Source of the DNA: Oscillospiraceae bacterium
GTDB taxonomy: Bacteria; Bacillota; Clostridia; Oscillospirales; Ruminococcaceae
Direction: 5' to 3'
DNA length: 64,000 nt
Assembly: GCA_022835495.1 (NCBI GenBank)
Contig: BQOK01000001.1
Span: 2,604,001 to 2,668,000 of the forward strand
Both the position numbers and the translations under genes were made by a program. Positions 43,153-51,549 of the stretch are shown here, in pieces. Under the pieces are notes generated by a model. It did not search any database. It saw only the letters and a program-made list of their open reading frames with translations, and had not been told where the DNA came from. The first letter of the stretch is position 1. Every line of letters starts with the position of its first letter.

Positions 43153-44241
43153 TTAAGCAGCCGGGACGGACTGCAAGGGTTTTCGGCGCTGCATCCAGCG
43201 CAGCGCCTTGCGTAATTCGTGTAATTCATTGTGTACATAGATGCGGGCTGTGACTTCCACGTCCTTATGCCCGAGAACTTTTGCGATGCTATAAATATCC
43301 ACGCCATGGCGGCGCAGATAGGTCCCATGTGTGTGCCGCAGCTCGTGGGCTGTAAGGCGCGGCATGTTTTCATGCCTTTGTGCCATCCGGTCCATTTCCG
43401 TCTTGAGCCTGCGGCTCCAGGTGTCCGGGCGCATCAGCCCGCCATCCGGGCCCGGAATCAGATATGGGCTGTCTGGATATCTCTGCCGCAGCAGTTCCAC
43501 AGCTTGCAGAGCGCGGTTTGACAGAGGATTTGTGCGATAGCTCAAAGACTTCGGTGCGGCTGTCTCCGGGGCTTGTCCGCGAGGTTTTCGCACGGTGCGG
43601 GCGACGCTGTAAACATGCCGTCGGGTGTCGAAATCCGACTTGAAAAAACCCAGTAGTTCGCCCCGGCGCACGCCGGTTTCCAGCGCCAGGACCACCTCCG
43701 GCATGGTCTGAAGGAACCAGGCGGAGGCGATCTCGATTTCTGCATTTGAAAACACCTCCTTGACACGCGGTGTAGCTGTGCTCTCGATTTTTACCTTGTG
43801 GGCCGGATTATGCTCGCACAGGCCATTCTCGACCGCTGTATCAAATATCCCGTTGAGGCACATTTTAATTTTGCTGCAGACAGACTTTGACAGGTGAGAT
43901 ACACTGTTATAGAACGCCTTGATGTCCATGGGGGTTATATCCATCATGACGCAGCTCCCCAGTGCCGGGAGAATGTGCCGCCGCACTGTTATTTCATAAG
44001 TGGTCGTATAAGCGGTGGGCGTGACGTCCGGCTTCTTGTACACGTTCAGCCAGCGGGCGGCCCAACCGCCCAGGGTGAGTATGTCGGCCTGCTTCTCCGG
44101 CGTGCCATGGCTTTCCAGCCATCGCTCTGCGCGGTTTTTTGCCTGGGCCGTTGAACGGCCATAAAATGCCTTTTTAATAGGGGTATTATCGGCTTTAAAA
44201 CCGATGGTTACAGCAATCTTTTTTAGCTTTTTTGCACTCAT
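43153..44241 (-). CDS. Tyrosine recombinase, probable shufflon recombinase
   Basis: 362 residues. N-terminal AP2-like part, a SAM-like core-binding domain (about 60-150), and the catalytic domain: Arg in LETGVRRGELLGF, HxxR in LTAHELRHTHGTYL, LGHKDVEVTARIYVH ending with the nucleophilic Tyr. ATG 44241 is chosen for GGAGGG 7 bases upstream. Its start is 77 bp from the first core of the tail-fibre cassette array, and it lies between tail fibre and endolysin genes, where a phage integrase is not normally found. This matches the placement of rci beside the R64 shufflon. It could still be, or also serve as, the phage integrase. Confidence 0.85.
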   Translation of the reverse strand: MSAKKLKKIAVTIGFKADNTPIKKAFYGRSTAQAKNRAERWLESHGTPEKQADILTLGGWAARWLNVYKKPDVTPTAYTTTYEITVRRHILPALGSCVMMDITPMDIKAFYNSVSHLSKSVCSKIKMCLNGIFDTAVENGLCEHNPAHKVKIESTATPRVKEVFSNAEIEIASAWFLQTMPEVVLALETGVRRGELLGFFKSDFDTRRHVYSVARTVRKPRGQAPETAAPKSLSYRTNPLSNRALQAVELLRQRYPDSPYLIPGPDGGLMRPDTWSRRLKTEMDRMAQRHENMPRLTAHELRHTHGTYLRRHGVDIYSIAKVLGHKDVEVTARIYVHNELHELRKALRWMQRRKPLQSVPAA

Positions 44242-44317
44242 AGCTTCGCCCTCCATAACATTTTTTCATAATTATAGAGAACGTTTTTTTGCATGTCAGG
44301 ATTTTGGAATTGAGCTT

Positions 44318-44596
44318 GCTTACGGTGCTAATTTTCAGCGCGGGGCTACAGGTGGCAGCTTCAAGCATCTCATGACTTTAAATGAACTCGTTGCGCACAA
44401 CCATCCGGTAACGAATGGAAATGGAGTGTACACCTGGGACGCAAGCTCTGGTGCCTCAACAGTGTCCGTGCTCATAGAGCCAACTACTAACAACACAAAG
44501 CCTGTGAATATTTCTGTAGGGAATCGTGGTGGCGGTCAAGCGATGGATATTACAAACCCCTACCTTGCTCAGAACATCATTGTGCGGGCCTTATAA
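44318..44596 (+). other. Silent tail-fibre C-terminal cassette 1
   Basis: Promoterless, start-less open segment beginning at the 18-bp core and reading AYGANFQRGATGG...MTLNELVAHNHPVTN...AMDITNPYLAQNIIVRAL, stop 44594-44596. Same start, His-rich middle and end as the expressed fibre tip, but a different interior. Orientation is opposite to the fibre gene, so it is silent until inverted. An upstream frame continues from the recombinase promoter region without a ribosome site. Confidence 0.88.
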
Positions 44597-44605
44597 GGCC
44601 CGTAT

Positions 44606-44872
44606 GCTTACGGTGCTAATTTTCCCTTGAGGTCAATTGGTGGAGAAGCTGCCCATATGCTGACACTTCAGGAACTCCCCGTGCATCAATTCGGTACGCA
44701 AAACGGCGACCGCTTCATTGTCCTCAGCGATTCCGGTGCAGAAGTATTGCTCGGCGGTGAAAACGGATATCGTGTCACCTTTGAATGGGCCACACGTACT
44801 CTAGGCGGAGGCGAACCGCATAATAACATGCCGCCCTACTTTGCACAAAATATCATCGTGCGAGCTTTGTAA
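44606..44872 (+). other. Silent tail-fibre C-terminal cassette 2
   Basis: Reads AYGANFPLRSIGGEAAHMLTLQELPVHQF...TLGGGEPHNNMPPYFAQNIIVRAL and stops at 44872. Core at 44606-44623. It is 9 bp from cassette 1's stop. Confidence 0.88.
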
Positions 44873-44881
44873 GACCCGCAC

Positions 44882-45184
44882 GCTTACGGTGCTAATTTTG
44901 CGCTGCGCAGCTGGGGTGGCAGCGCAACACACAATCACGGCGGTAATACTGGCGAAACAGGACTTACCAGCTCACAAAATGGCCCGCATGTGCACTACTA
45001 TGCAACGAACCCGAACAGCCAAGGTAATTCTTACTTCGGACCCGGTATTGCAGGCTCAAGTGAACATGGGCCTAATGCGAGTACAGATTCATCTGGCGAG
45101 GGAGAACCGCATCACCATACTATAAGCGCTGCCGGCCATATGCCGCCCTACCTTGCGCAAAACATCGTGGTGCGGGCTTTGTAA
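44882..45184 (+). other. Silent tail-fibre C-terminal cassette 3
   Basis: Reads AYGANFALRSWGGSATHNHGG...PHVHYYATNP...EPHHHTISAAGHMPPYLAQNIVVRAL and stops at 45184. Especially rich in HxH pairs, which in T4-type fibre tips coordinate iron. Core at 44882-44899. Confidence 0.88.
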
Positions 45185-45193
45185 GGCTCGCAC

Positions 45194-45496
45194 GCTTACG
45201 GTGCTAATTTTCAGCGCGGGGCTGTGGGAGGTGAAAAAGATCATAAACTCAGTATTGGTGAGCTTCCTGTAATCTCTGGAACGATCACGCCACATTGGTC
45301 TGAAGAGGGCACGACTATTGCTTCGGTTGGCGGCGTGTTTTCTGCTACAGGGAACAATGCAGCATATCGCGACGGTGGCTCGAAGGTCTCTGGCACAAGT
45401 TCGGTAAAAGTAATCAAACTTGCTTTTGGAGAAGGGAAAAGTCACAACACCTTACCGCCCTACCTTGCGCAAAACATCGTAGTGCGAGCCTTGTAA
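45194..45496 (+). other. Silent tail-fibre C-terminal cassette 4
   Basis: Reads AYGANFQRGAVGGEKDHKLSIGELPVISG...GEGKSHNTLPPYLAQNIVVRAL and stops at 45496. The first codons after the core match cassette 1 (CAGCGCGGGGCT), so the two share a longer junction. Core at 45194-45211. Confidence 0.88.
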
Positions 45497-45505
45497 AGAC
45501 CACAT

Positions 45506-45760
45506 GCTTACGGTGCTAATTTTGCGCTGCGCAGCTGGGGCGGTACGGCGCAAGCAACAATACACGCTCACAATCTGCCAGCAAGCGCAATTACGTTTGT
45601 ATCCCGCACCGCTGAGCAATGGTCTATTGGGGTTTGGGATTCCCACGGTGCGGGCTACGGTGGAGTACCGTTGGATCAGCAGGGCGATGATCTATACGGA
45701 CAGGCAATATCAACACTGCCTCCATATTTCGCACAGAATATCATAGTGCGCGCACTATGA
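45506..45760 (+). other. Silent tail-fibre C-terminal cassette 5
   Basis: Reads AYGANFALRSWGGTAQATIHAHNLP...QAISTLPPYFAQNIIVRAL and stops at 45758-45760. Its last 20 bp are shared, on opposite strands, with the end of the expressed fibre gene. Core at 45506-45523. It forms the minimal invertible pair with the active cassette. Confidence 0.88.
45741..45760. repeat. 20-bp palindrome joining two fibre cassette ends
   Basis: Both the expressed cassette (minus) and cassette 5 (plus) end within this perfect palindrome (TCATAGTGCG-CGCACTATGA), so the two stop codons and last four sense codons overlap head-on. Confidence 0.9.
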
Positions 45761-47354
45761 TATTTTGGCCTATATACGGATTCATAATGTCCATAGGCTT
45801 GGCCGCAGAAGTACGCTTGATTCCTGTCCCTCCTTCATAAGTCGGCCAACTTCCGCTGACTGTGTCCCAACCGTCACCTTTAAACCCTCCAAGCCCCGTA
45901 TATGTACCTCCCGAACTGCTGGAACCAGCCCAGCCCACCCACTCATGCCCGTGTGCCGCCACCTCATTTTCTGCTTGTGTATGCGTGGTGTTTCCGCCCG
46001 TTCTGAGGAGTAAAAAATTAGCACCGTAAGCTAACGGGAAGCGTTCAGCCAATTTTTTGCAGTTAAAAAAGCCGTCTGCCGCGCCGGAACTGAGTGAATC
46101 ACCGATTTTAGCATAGAGCACTGCGTATACGGTTTTACTGAGATCATCATTGAAATTGACGCGGGCGAAGGCCTTGCTGTTTACTCCGCCCGTGTAGGTG
46201 ATAACATTCGGCGAGTACCACCACTCCCCGATGCCCGGCATGCTTTCTTCCAGCGCAGAGAGCCGGTTCCTCATGCTTGCCAGCATGGTCATCAGAGCCT
46301 CCAGCGTTGCCGGAGAAGACGGCAATGCAGGGAGTGACGCCGGAGCGGTGAAGGGAACCGTTACCGCCGCGCCATCGCCATTTTTCTGCAGGTAATTGGA
46401 CATATCAACAGTTTCGGCAGCGTCCTCCGCCCGCTGCGCGGCAGCTTCAGCTGCTGCCTCGGACTGTGCGGCAGCGGCGGCGCTATTTGCCGCTGCGGTC
46501 TTGCTGGAGGCTGCATTGGTCTCAGAGGTCTTTGCCGCAGCTGCACTGTTTGCTGCGGCGGACTTGCTGGAGGCCGCGTTCGTTTCCGACGTGGCGGCAG
46601 CGGCAGCGCTGTTCGCCGCCGCGGTTTTACTGGATGCAGCATTGGTTTCTGAAGTCTTTGCTTCAGACGCGCTGCTTGCCGCAGCGTTCTTGCTGGCGGC
46701 CGCGGCATTCTCAGACGCCTTTGCCGCTGCAGCGCTCGCAGCTGCCGCTTCGGCATCGCCCTCGATCTGCTCCACCAGTACAGCAGCCTGTTCCACATCC
46801 CCAGCCACCGCCTGCTGTGCCTGCTGCGCCTGCTGTGCACTCTGTGCGGCGGCATCCTGTGCATCTTCTGCGCGCGATGCATCCGCAGCGCTCTGCGCGG
46901 CGGCATTTTCGGCGTTGTCTAGAAGCCCCTGCATTTGTTCCAGCGTATTCTCAAACACATTTTTCGGAGGCACAGCAGTACCCTCGACGCTGGCGGCAAA
47001 CTGCAAGCCGTTCGACTGCAGCTTGATGATTTCCTCACCCGTGGAGGACTTGGCCACAAACTGCACATCCAACTGTCCGGCATACGCAGTGAAATCCGCC
47101 TCCACAGGCCAGGTAATAATAATCTGCCCTTCATTGTCGGGATCTACGGAAACCCCCAGCTGCTTGTTTATAAGGGTCATATAGTCCGGATGGGAAGCGC
47201 GCACATACCAGGTCATCGCGGACAGGTCGTGCCCGTCGTGATAGCGTGGGCCGGTGACATCGTAGACCTCCGCGCGTGCTTCGCCTTGTGTATGCAGGCC
47301 AGCCTCCGGCCCAAAGTACACATATTTGTCTTTGAACTCAATCGAAATAGCCAT
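45741..47354 (-). CDS. Phage tail fibre with invertible C-terminal tip
   Basis: 537 residues, ATG 47354 after TGGAGG. N-terminal ~130 residues form an attachment domain (ISIEFKDKYVYFGPEAG). Residues ~150-330 are a long Ala/Ser/Thr coiled shaft with 21-residue repeats. A short linker (SNYLQKNGDGAAVTV) and a head (NVITYTGGVNSKAFARVNF) lead to FPLAYGANF at the recombination core. The current tip is LLLRTGGNTTHTQAENEVAAHGHEW...NPYIGQNIIVRAL. The HxH-type tip resembles receptor-binding ends of tail fibres. The last ~91 codons, after the core, are exchangeable with five silent cassettes. Confidence 0.92.
   Translation of the reverse strand: MAISIEFKDKYVYFGPEAGLHTQGEARAEVYDVTGPRYHDGHDLSAMTWYVRASHPDYMTLINKQLGVSVDPDNEGQIIITWPVEADFTAYAGQLDVQFVAKSSTGEEIIKLQSNGLQFAASVEGTAVPPKNVFENTLEQMQGLLDNAENAAAQSAADASRAEDAQDAAAQSAQQAQQAQQAVAGDVEQAAVLVEQIEGDAEAAAASAAAAKASENAAAASKNAAASSASEAKTSETNAASSKTAAANSAAAAATSETNAASSKSAAANSAAAAKTSETNAASSKTAAANSAAAAAQSEAAAEAAAQRAEDAAETVDMSNYLQKNGDGAAVTVPFTAPASLPALPSSPATLEALMTMLASMRNRLSALEESMPGIGEWWYSPNVITYTGGVNSKAFARVNFNDDLSKTVYAVLYAKIGDSLSSGAADGFFNCKKLAERFPLAYGANFLLLRTGGNTTHTQAENEVAAHGHEWVGWAGSSSSGGTYTGLGGFKGDGWDTVSGSWPTYEGGTGIKRTSAAKPMDIMNPYIGQNIIVRAL
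46472..46660 (-). repeat. Three 63-bp repeats in the tail-fibre shaft
   Basis: Units at about 46472-46534, 46535-46597 and 46598-46660 encode near-identical 21-residue blocks of the type SETNAASSKTAAANSAAAA, forming the coiled shaft. Copy number could vary by slippage and change shaft length. Confidence 0.75.
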
Positions 47355-47374
47355 AAGAACCTCCAAGAAATTGT

Positions 47375-47992
47375 TCAGACAACGGAGCCGGTGAGTTTGG
47401 TCCATTGGCTGTCCCTTGTAGTCCGGACAAGCAAAGTCCCCTGGGTGCTGTAGGAAAACACAAGGTCCGCATAGTTTCCCGCAAGGTTGTCCACTTGTCC
47501 GGCCCGTGTTGCAAAATCTGCGTTTTTAGCCGTTTCAGCTGCGGCTGCATTCTCAGCTTGAGCCGCAGTCTCTGCGCTCTCCGCGCTCTTTGCAGTTTCG
47601 GCAGTCTCAGCGCTTTTCGCCGTATCCGCCGAACCCGCGCTAGCGGCGGTGTCTGCCTTTGTGGCCGTCGCTGCTTTTCCGGCGGATTCCGCATATCCCG
47701 CCTCGGATGCATAGGCGGCCCGTGCGGCGCTGTCCGCGTAGATGCTCTGCGCAGGCGCGCCCACCGGATATTCCACCACATAGGTGCCGCTGTCCTCAAT
47801 GATCCGCACACGCTGGCCGGCAGCGAACCGCACGGCCGTGTTGCACTTGTAATGCTTCAGACTTTCCGTTTCCGCCCCGTTGAAGATGAGCGCGATGCCG
47901 TCCTCGTATACAGTACCCACCGTGGCGAAGGACTGGCCGGGCGGGTCTGGCTGTACGATGGCTTGCTGCTCCTGATACGTCTCCAGGATCAT
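47375..47992 (-). CDS. Phage tail protein with Ala/Glu/Thr-rich shaft
   Basis: 205 residues. N-terminal beta-rich part (~1-80: TVGTVYEDGIALIF, RVRIIEDSGTYVVEYP), then 80 residues of short repeats such as ADTAKSAETAETAKSAESAET, likely a trimeric coiled shaft, and a C-terminal WTKLTGSVV. The start overlaps the upstream tail gene stop (ATGA). Its place next to the fibre gene suggests a fibre-connecting or secondary fibre protein. Confidence 0.75.
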   Translation of the reverse strand: MILETYQEQQAIVQPDPPGQSFATVGTVYEDGIALIFNGAETESLKHYKCNTAVRFAAGQRVRIIEDSGTYVVEYPVGAPAQSIYADSAARAAYASEAGYAESAGKAATATKADTAASAGSADTAKSAETAETAKSAESAETAAQAENAAAAETAKNADFATRAGQVDNLAGNYADLVFSYSTQGTLLVRTTRDSQWTKLTGSVV

Positions 47993-49020
47993 AGATACAC
48001 CACTCTCTTTCCTGTATGGGTCATTTTGTACGGCTGTTCCAGCTCCAACCGCCAGCCTGTCTCTTCGTACAGCGTGCTCTCACTATCCCGCACCAGCTCC
48101 ACCAGGTCAAAAACAGCGTGCCGCCCGCTGGGGCCGGTGTAAAATGTGCGGGTCTCCGTGGACTGCAGGCTTTTAAACCGCTTGTTGTCCGCATATGCCT
48201 GCAGCTCCGCCTGAGATGCAATGTTGTCCAGCTTCTCATAGGACACGACCCGCCGTCCCAGGTTCACGGTGGAGAAAACGCTGTCCGGCCTGTCGTTGAC
48301 CGATACGGCCCGCATGGACGTCTCCAGATCCGGGTTATCCACTTCCGCGATAAAGACGTTTGGATGGTCGAACAGATCCACCGCCTGCGTCCACTCAGGG
48401 TATTGGATGGAATACTCACCATCCCGATACGTCACGGATATCGCATCCGCGGACGGCATGCGGAACGCACTGCAGTGTACTGTGCCGCCGCCGTCCATCC
48501 AGATGCTGTTGTAGTTGATCTCCGCCGCCAGGGCGTTGATGATCGTGAGGCGGTCTGTGCCCGGCTCCCAGTCCTCCCGGTCCGCCTGCAGCGTGGCGGT
48601 GTTTGCCTCCACGAAAAAATCCATGATGCCGGATTCGACCAGCAGTGCCTGGATGGCTGCCGTGTACAGCGTACCCTTTGCCAGATGCAGCCGCGTCTCT
48701 ATCTTCGAGGACATGGCAAGATAGGTCAGGTCATAGGCTGTAAGGCTCACCACAGGCCGCATGCCGTCGTGTTCCGTGTATGCATCGGTAGGGATATACT
48801 TGCCAAGCGGCCGTCGCACGCCGTCGATGGTGAGGACCGGCTGGATCACGTCCGTGAGGTAGTTGACGGCGCTGTTTTGCGCAAACTTGCCGCTGAGCGC
48901 CCATTTCACCGCAGCGTCCGCCGTCACTGAAATGGCCGCGCCGCCGCCTTTGAACGCGGTAAGCCGTGAAAACTCCACGTTATCCCGCAGCACAAGATAT
49001 TCCACCGATACGTTACTCAT
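47989..49020 (-). CDS. Phage tail/baseplate protein
   Basis: 343 residues, ATG 49020 with AGGAG 8 bases upstream. N-terminal SNVSVEYLVLRDNVEFS, then segments (GKYIPTDAYTEHDGMRPVVSLTAYDL; WEPGTDRLTIINALAAEINYNSIWMDGGG) like the gp27/hub-type 'minor structural' proteins of Gram-positive siphophages. Probably part of the tail tip. It overlaps the upstream gene by 8 bp. Confidence 0.75.
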   Translation of the reverse strand: MSNVSVEYLVLRDNVEFSRLTAFKGGGAAISVTADAAVKWALSGKFAQNSAVNYLTDVIQPVLTIDGVRRPLGKYIPTDAYTEHDGMRPVVSLTAYDLTYLAMSSKIETRLHLAKGTLYTAAIQALLVESGIMDFFVEANTATLQADREDWEPGTDRLTIINALAAEINYNSIWMDGGGTVHCSAFRMPSADAISVTYRDGEYSIQYPEWTQAVDLFDHPNVFIAEVDNPDLETSMRAVSVNDRPDSVFSTVNLGRRVVSYEKLDNIASQAELQAYADNKRFKSLQSTETRTFYTGPSGRHAVFDLVELVRDSESTLYEETGWRLELEQPYKMTHTGKRVVYL

Positions 49021-51532
49021 AGCTGATCTCCTGCCTGTGATCTGTCTCGACAACCGTGAACTGTACATCCCGTGCGCGGCCATGGGCCGCCTGGATGTTT
49101 CCCAGCACCCCGATCACAACATCGCCCCAGCAGTCTTTGTAAACTACGGCAGAGCCCAGCAGGCCGCGCAGGGCATCCATCTGTGCGGCGTCCCGGAGCG
49201 TGAAAGCGAAGTCGTGGCTGGCGTCTTCCATGCCGCATGTATACGGCTCGGGTTTTGTACGGCCGTAGTAGTGTACGTAGTCCACCTGTGCGCTGTAGCT
49301 TCCGTCATGTGCGGGGCGTTCGCCCCGGCGCAGCCGCAGCTTCAGCCAGGGCGCGCCATCCTCAACGGCCCCCAATACGGCGTTTTCGATTGCCAGAAAG
49401 GCGTGGATGGGCGCGCTGTCGCCGTAGTATCCCTCCGGCGTGACGCCACGCACAGTATACACATGCTTTCCGGTGCACAGGCGGTCTGTGATCCCGCTGC
49501 CCGCTGAGCGTGCAATGGGGACACCGTCCCGCAGTATGAAGTATTCGGCGTATTCGGTGGCCGTTTCCCAGGATATTTCAATGGCGCTTAAACGGGCATT
49601 GAAAGCTGCTTCAATAGTTGGCCCGGGAACGTTCAGAACGGTAATGGAGCCGACAGCCGGAGCGGATTCCACGCCGAACACTGTCTTTATCGCCAGCTGC
49701 ACAGGGTATGTCCCGTCCTGCAGAAAATACGGCATGCGGAACTCCTTGGCCGTGCTGTGCATCCAGCCGGTGTCGTAGTCCCCAATCTGGATACGCACGC
49801 CTTGCTGGTCCGAAGACTGCCAGCGGATGGTGGGGCGCGGTTTTGTGTCCGTGTATACGATGACGGGCACAGCCGGAGCCCGGCGGATGATGATGGTCGC
49901 CGCGGCGCTGTAGGAGCCCCACACACCATCGCCGTTTTTGGTACGGACACGCCACATGAGCGTACCCTGTGCAAACTGCCCGACGGGTGTTGCGAAGCTG
50001 GAGGCGTCGGTCTCTGCGGTGCTGAGTGTGGTGTACTGTCCGCCCATGTTGGAGCTGGTCTGCAGCTCGTAGGCGGTCTGCGCCGTGCCGGTGGATATCT
50101 CATGCCGCCACACGAAGGTGACGCCCTGAGTATCTTCCACAATAGCGCCCACAGGGGAGACGCACACAGGCGTGCTCAGCGCGTCCTGGGTGTTGACATG
50201 TATCCACTCGCTGACTCCTGCAGCGCCGGTGTTGGCTGTCACCTCTACCTGCCACTCAATATCGTCCGCAGTGAATGTATTTGCCGGGAAGTCGTGCCAG
50301 GTCTGCGCACCGCTGATGGTGACACTCTTGACGTCCTGCTGTCCCTGTGTGCGGTAGCGCAGCACGGCCGAAGTCTGGACGATCTCGCCGGGCGCATCCT
50401 CGGCTCCCTCCGCTGTGACAGACCAGCCGAAGCGGTTGACCTGGTGCTTCAGCACGCGGCCGCCGTCCGCCGGATACAAGTCTGCGGGCGTGACCGGCAG
50501 TTCCTTGTTGTTGAAGGTGGTCCAGCTGCTTGCAGTGGTCCCGCCGCTGGTATCCGTTACCTCGACCTGCCAGTCGATGTCCCCGGCGGGAAGCACACCC
50601 GCGGGGATCGTGTAGCCTTGTGTGGCGTTGTTGATGGCATATTCTGTGTACGCCGGAGCACCGTTTTTCCTCCAGCGCAGCTTTGCCGATACTTGCCGGA
50701 TGGAGCCGGACAGGTCGTCCGGCTTCGTGTAGCTCAGGCCCCACGAAAAGTTGACGGCAAAGCCCTTGTAGGTCGTGGCCCGGCTGGAAGGAGTCAGATC
50801 TGTCAGCCGGACAGCCGTGCTTTGGAACTGCACCGTGGCATACCCGCCGCTCGCCTGTGCGCCGGAACTGGACGTGACCACGACCTCCCACTCCATGCCG
50901 GGGTCGGCAGCGTTGGGAACAAGCCCTGTGTCGAAGTCAATGTATGTGTTGGGTCCGGGCACACGGACGGAAGTCCATGCGCCGGAGCCTTTTGCCCGAT
51001 ACTTGAAGTCCGAATACGCTATGGTGAGCGTTCCATTGATGGGTTTCTCCGCCGTGACATTCCAGGAAAAACGATGGTAAAATCCTTTTTTGATCGTCGT
51101 GTTGGCTGGGGAATAGCCGGATGGCGTTATCTTGCCCGCATGGGTCTGGATCGTCGCATAGGGCACATGGTCCGAGCCGTCCACCCAAAATTGGGCAGCG
51201 CCTGTCTGGTTCTCGGTCGTAATGCCGATCTGGCACGAGAGATTGCCAGCGCCCCTTACCCCGCCGGAGGTAATCTTCCATTCGGGGCCGTTCCAGCTCG
51301 GGCCTGCAATTTGACCAAGGATCAGGCTGAGGGGGTACGGCGCATGGCAGTACACTGCAAGTACGGATGCGGAATCAAGGACCTCGCCGGAAGGCACCGG
51401 AGACTTATCAAAAAACAGCCAGCCCCAGTCCGCCTTGTCTGCACCCAGGTTGTCGATGCGCAGCTCACCCACACCGCCGGACAGATTCTTCAGATTTTGT
51501 GAACTGTTGCAGTATACGGTATACTGTCCCAT
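49013..51532 (-). CDS. Phage tail protein with fibronectin-III-like repeats
   Basis: 839 residues. After a ~140-residue N-terminal domain come at least four Ig/FN3-like repeats with the recurrent pattern FSW(x)...IAY/LRYR...IEWQVEVT (e.g. DIDWQVEVTDTSGG, DIEWQVEVTANTGA), then a C-terminal domain (ISWETATEYAEYFILRDG; DVVIGVLGNIQAAHG). Such repeats decorate siphophage tail tips and aid loose binding to cell-wall sugars. It lies directly downstream of the tape-measure gene, where the distal tail protein is expected. Confidence 0.8.
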   Translation of the reverse strand: MGQYTVYCNSSQNLKNLSGGVGELRIDNLGADKADWGWLFFDKSPVPSGEVLDSASVLAVYCHAPYPLSLILGQIAGPSWNGPEWKITSGGVRGAGNLSCQIGITTENQTGAAQFWVDGSDHVPYATIQTHAGKITPSGYSPANTTIKKGFYHRFSWNVTAEKPINGTLTIAYSDFKYRAKGSGAWTSVRVPGPNTYIDFDTGLVPNAADPGMEWEVVVTSSSGAQASGGYATVQFQSTAVRLTDLTPSSRATTYKGFAVNFSWGLSYTKPDDLSGSIRQVSAKLRWRKNGAPAYTEYAINNATQGYTIPAGVLPAGDIDWQVEVTDTSGGTTASSWTTFNNKELPVTPADLYPADGGRVLKHQVNRFGWSVTAEGAEDAPGEIVQTSAVLRYRTQGQQDVKSVTISGAQTWHDFPANTFTADDIEWQVEVTANTGAAGVSEWIHVNTQDALSTPVCVSPVGAIVEDTQGVTFVWRHEISTGTAQTAYELQTSSNMGGQYTTLSTAETDASSFATPVGQFAQGTLMWRVRTKNGDGVWGSYSAAATIIIRRAPAVPVIVYTDTKPRPTIRWQSSDQQGVRIQIGDYDTGWMHSTAKEFRMPYFLQDGTYPVQLAIKTVFGVESAPAVGSITVLNVPGPTIEAAFNARLSAIEISWETATEYAEYFILRDGVPIARSAGSGITDRLCTGKHVYTVRGVTPEGYYGDSAPIHAFLAIENAVLGAVEDGAPWLKLRLRRGERPAHDGSYSAQVDYVHYYGRTKPEPYTCGMEDASHDFAFTLRDAAQMDALRGLLGSAVVYKDCWGDVVIGVLGNIQAAHGRARDVQFTVVETDHRQEISYE

Positions 51533-51549
51533 GTATCAACGCCTTCTTT

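Larger units (their letters stand above)
44318..46031. repeat. Six copies of the 18-bp shufflon core
   Basis: GCTTACGGTGCTAATTTT occurs perfectly at 44318-44335, 44606-44623, 44882-44899, 45194-45211 and 45506-45523 on the plus strand, and inverted at 46014-46031 inside the fibre gene. It encodes AYGANF in every case. Spacing between plus copies is 288, 276, 312 and 312 bp. These are the presumed crossover sites. Confidence 0.92.

Noticed and set aside
44841-45125. Alternative open frames inside the silent cassettes (including on the minus strand)
   Set aside because: Only the frame starting AYGANF at the core and ending in VRAL matches the expressed fibre tip; the others are shadows.
44318-46031. 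CRISPR array or diversity-generating retroelement as explanation for the repeated 18-bp sequence
   Set aside because: Spacing (276-312 bp) is far too long for CRISPR, the segments are coding, and no reverse transcriptase or template repeat is present.
46396-47184. 262-codon Ala/Cys/Ser-rich plus-strand frame
   Set aside because: Antisense to the repetitive shaft of the tail fibre; repeats generate long stop-free frames.
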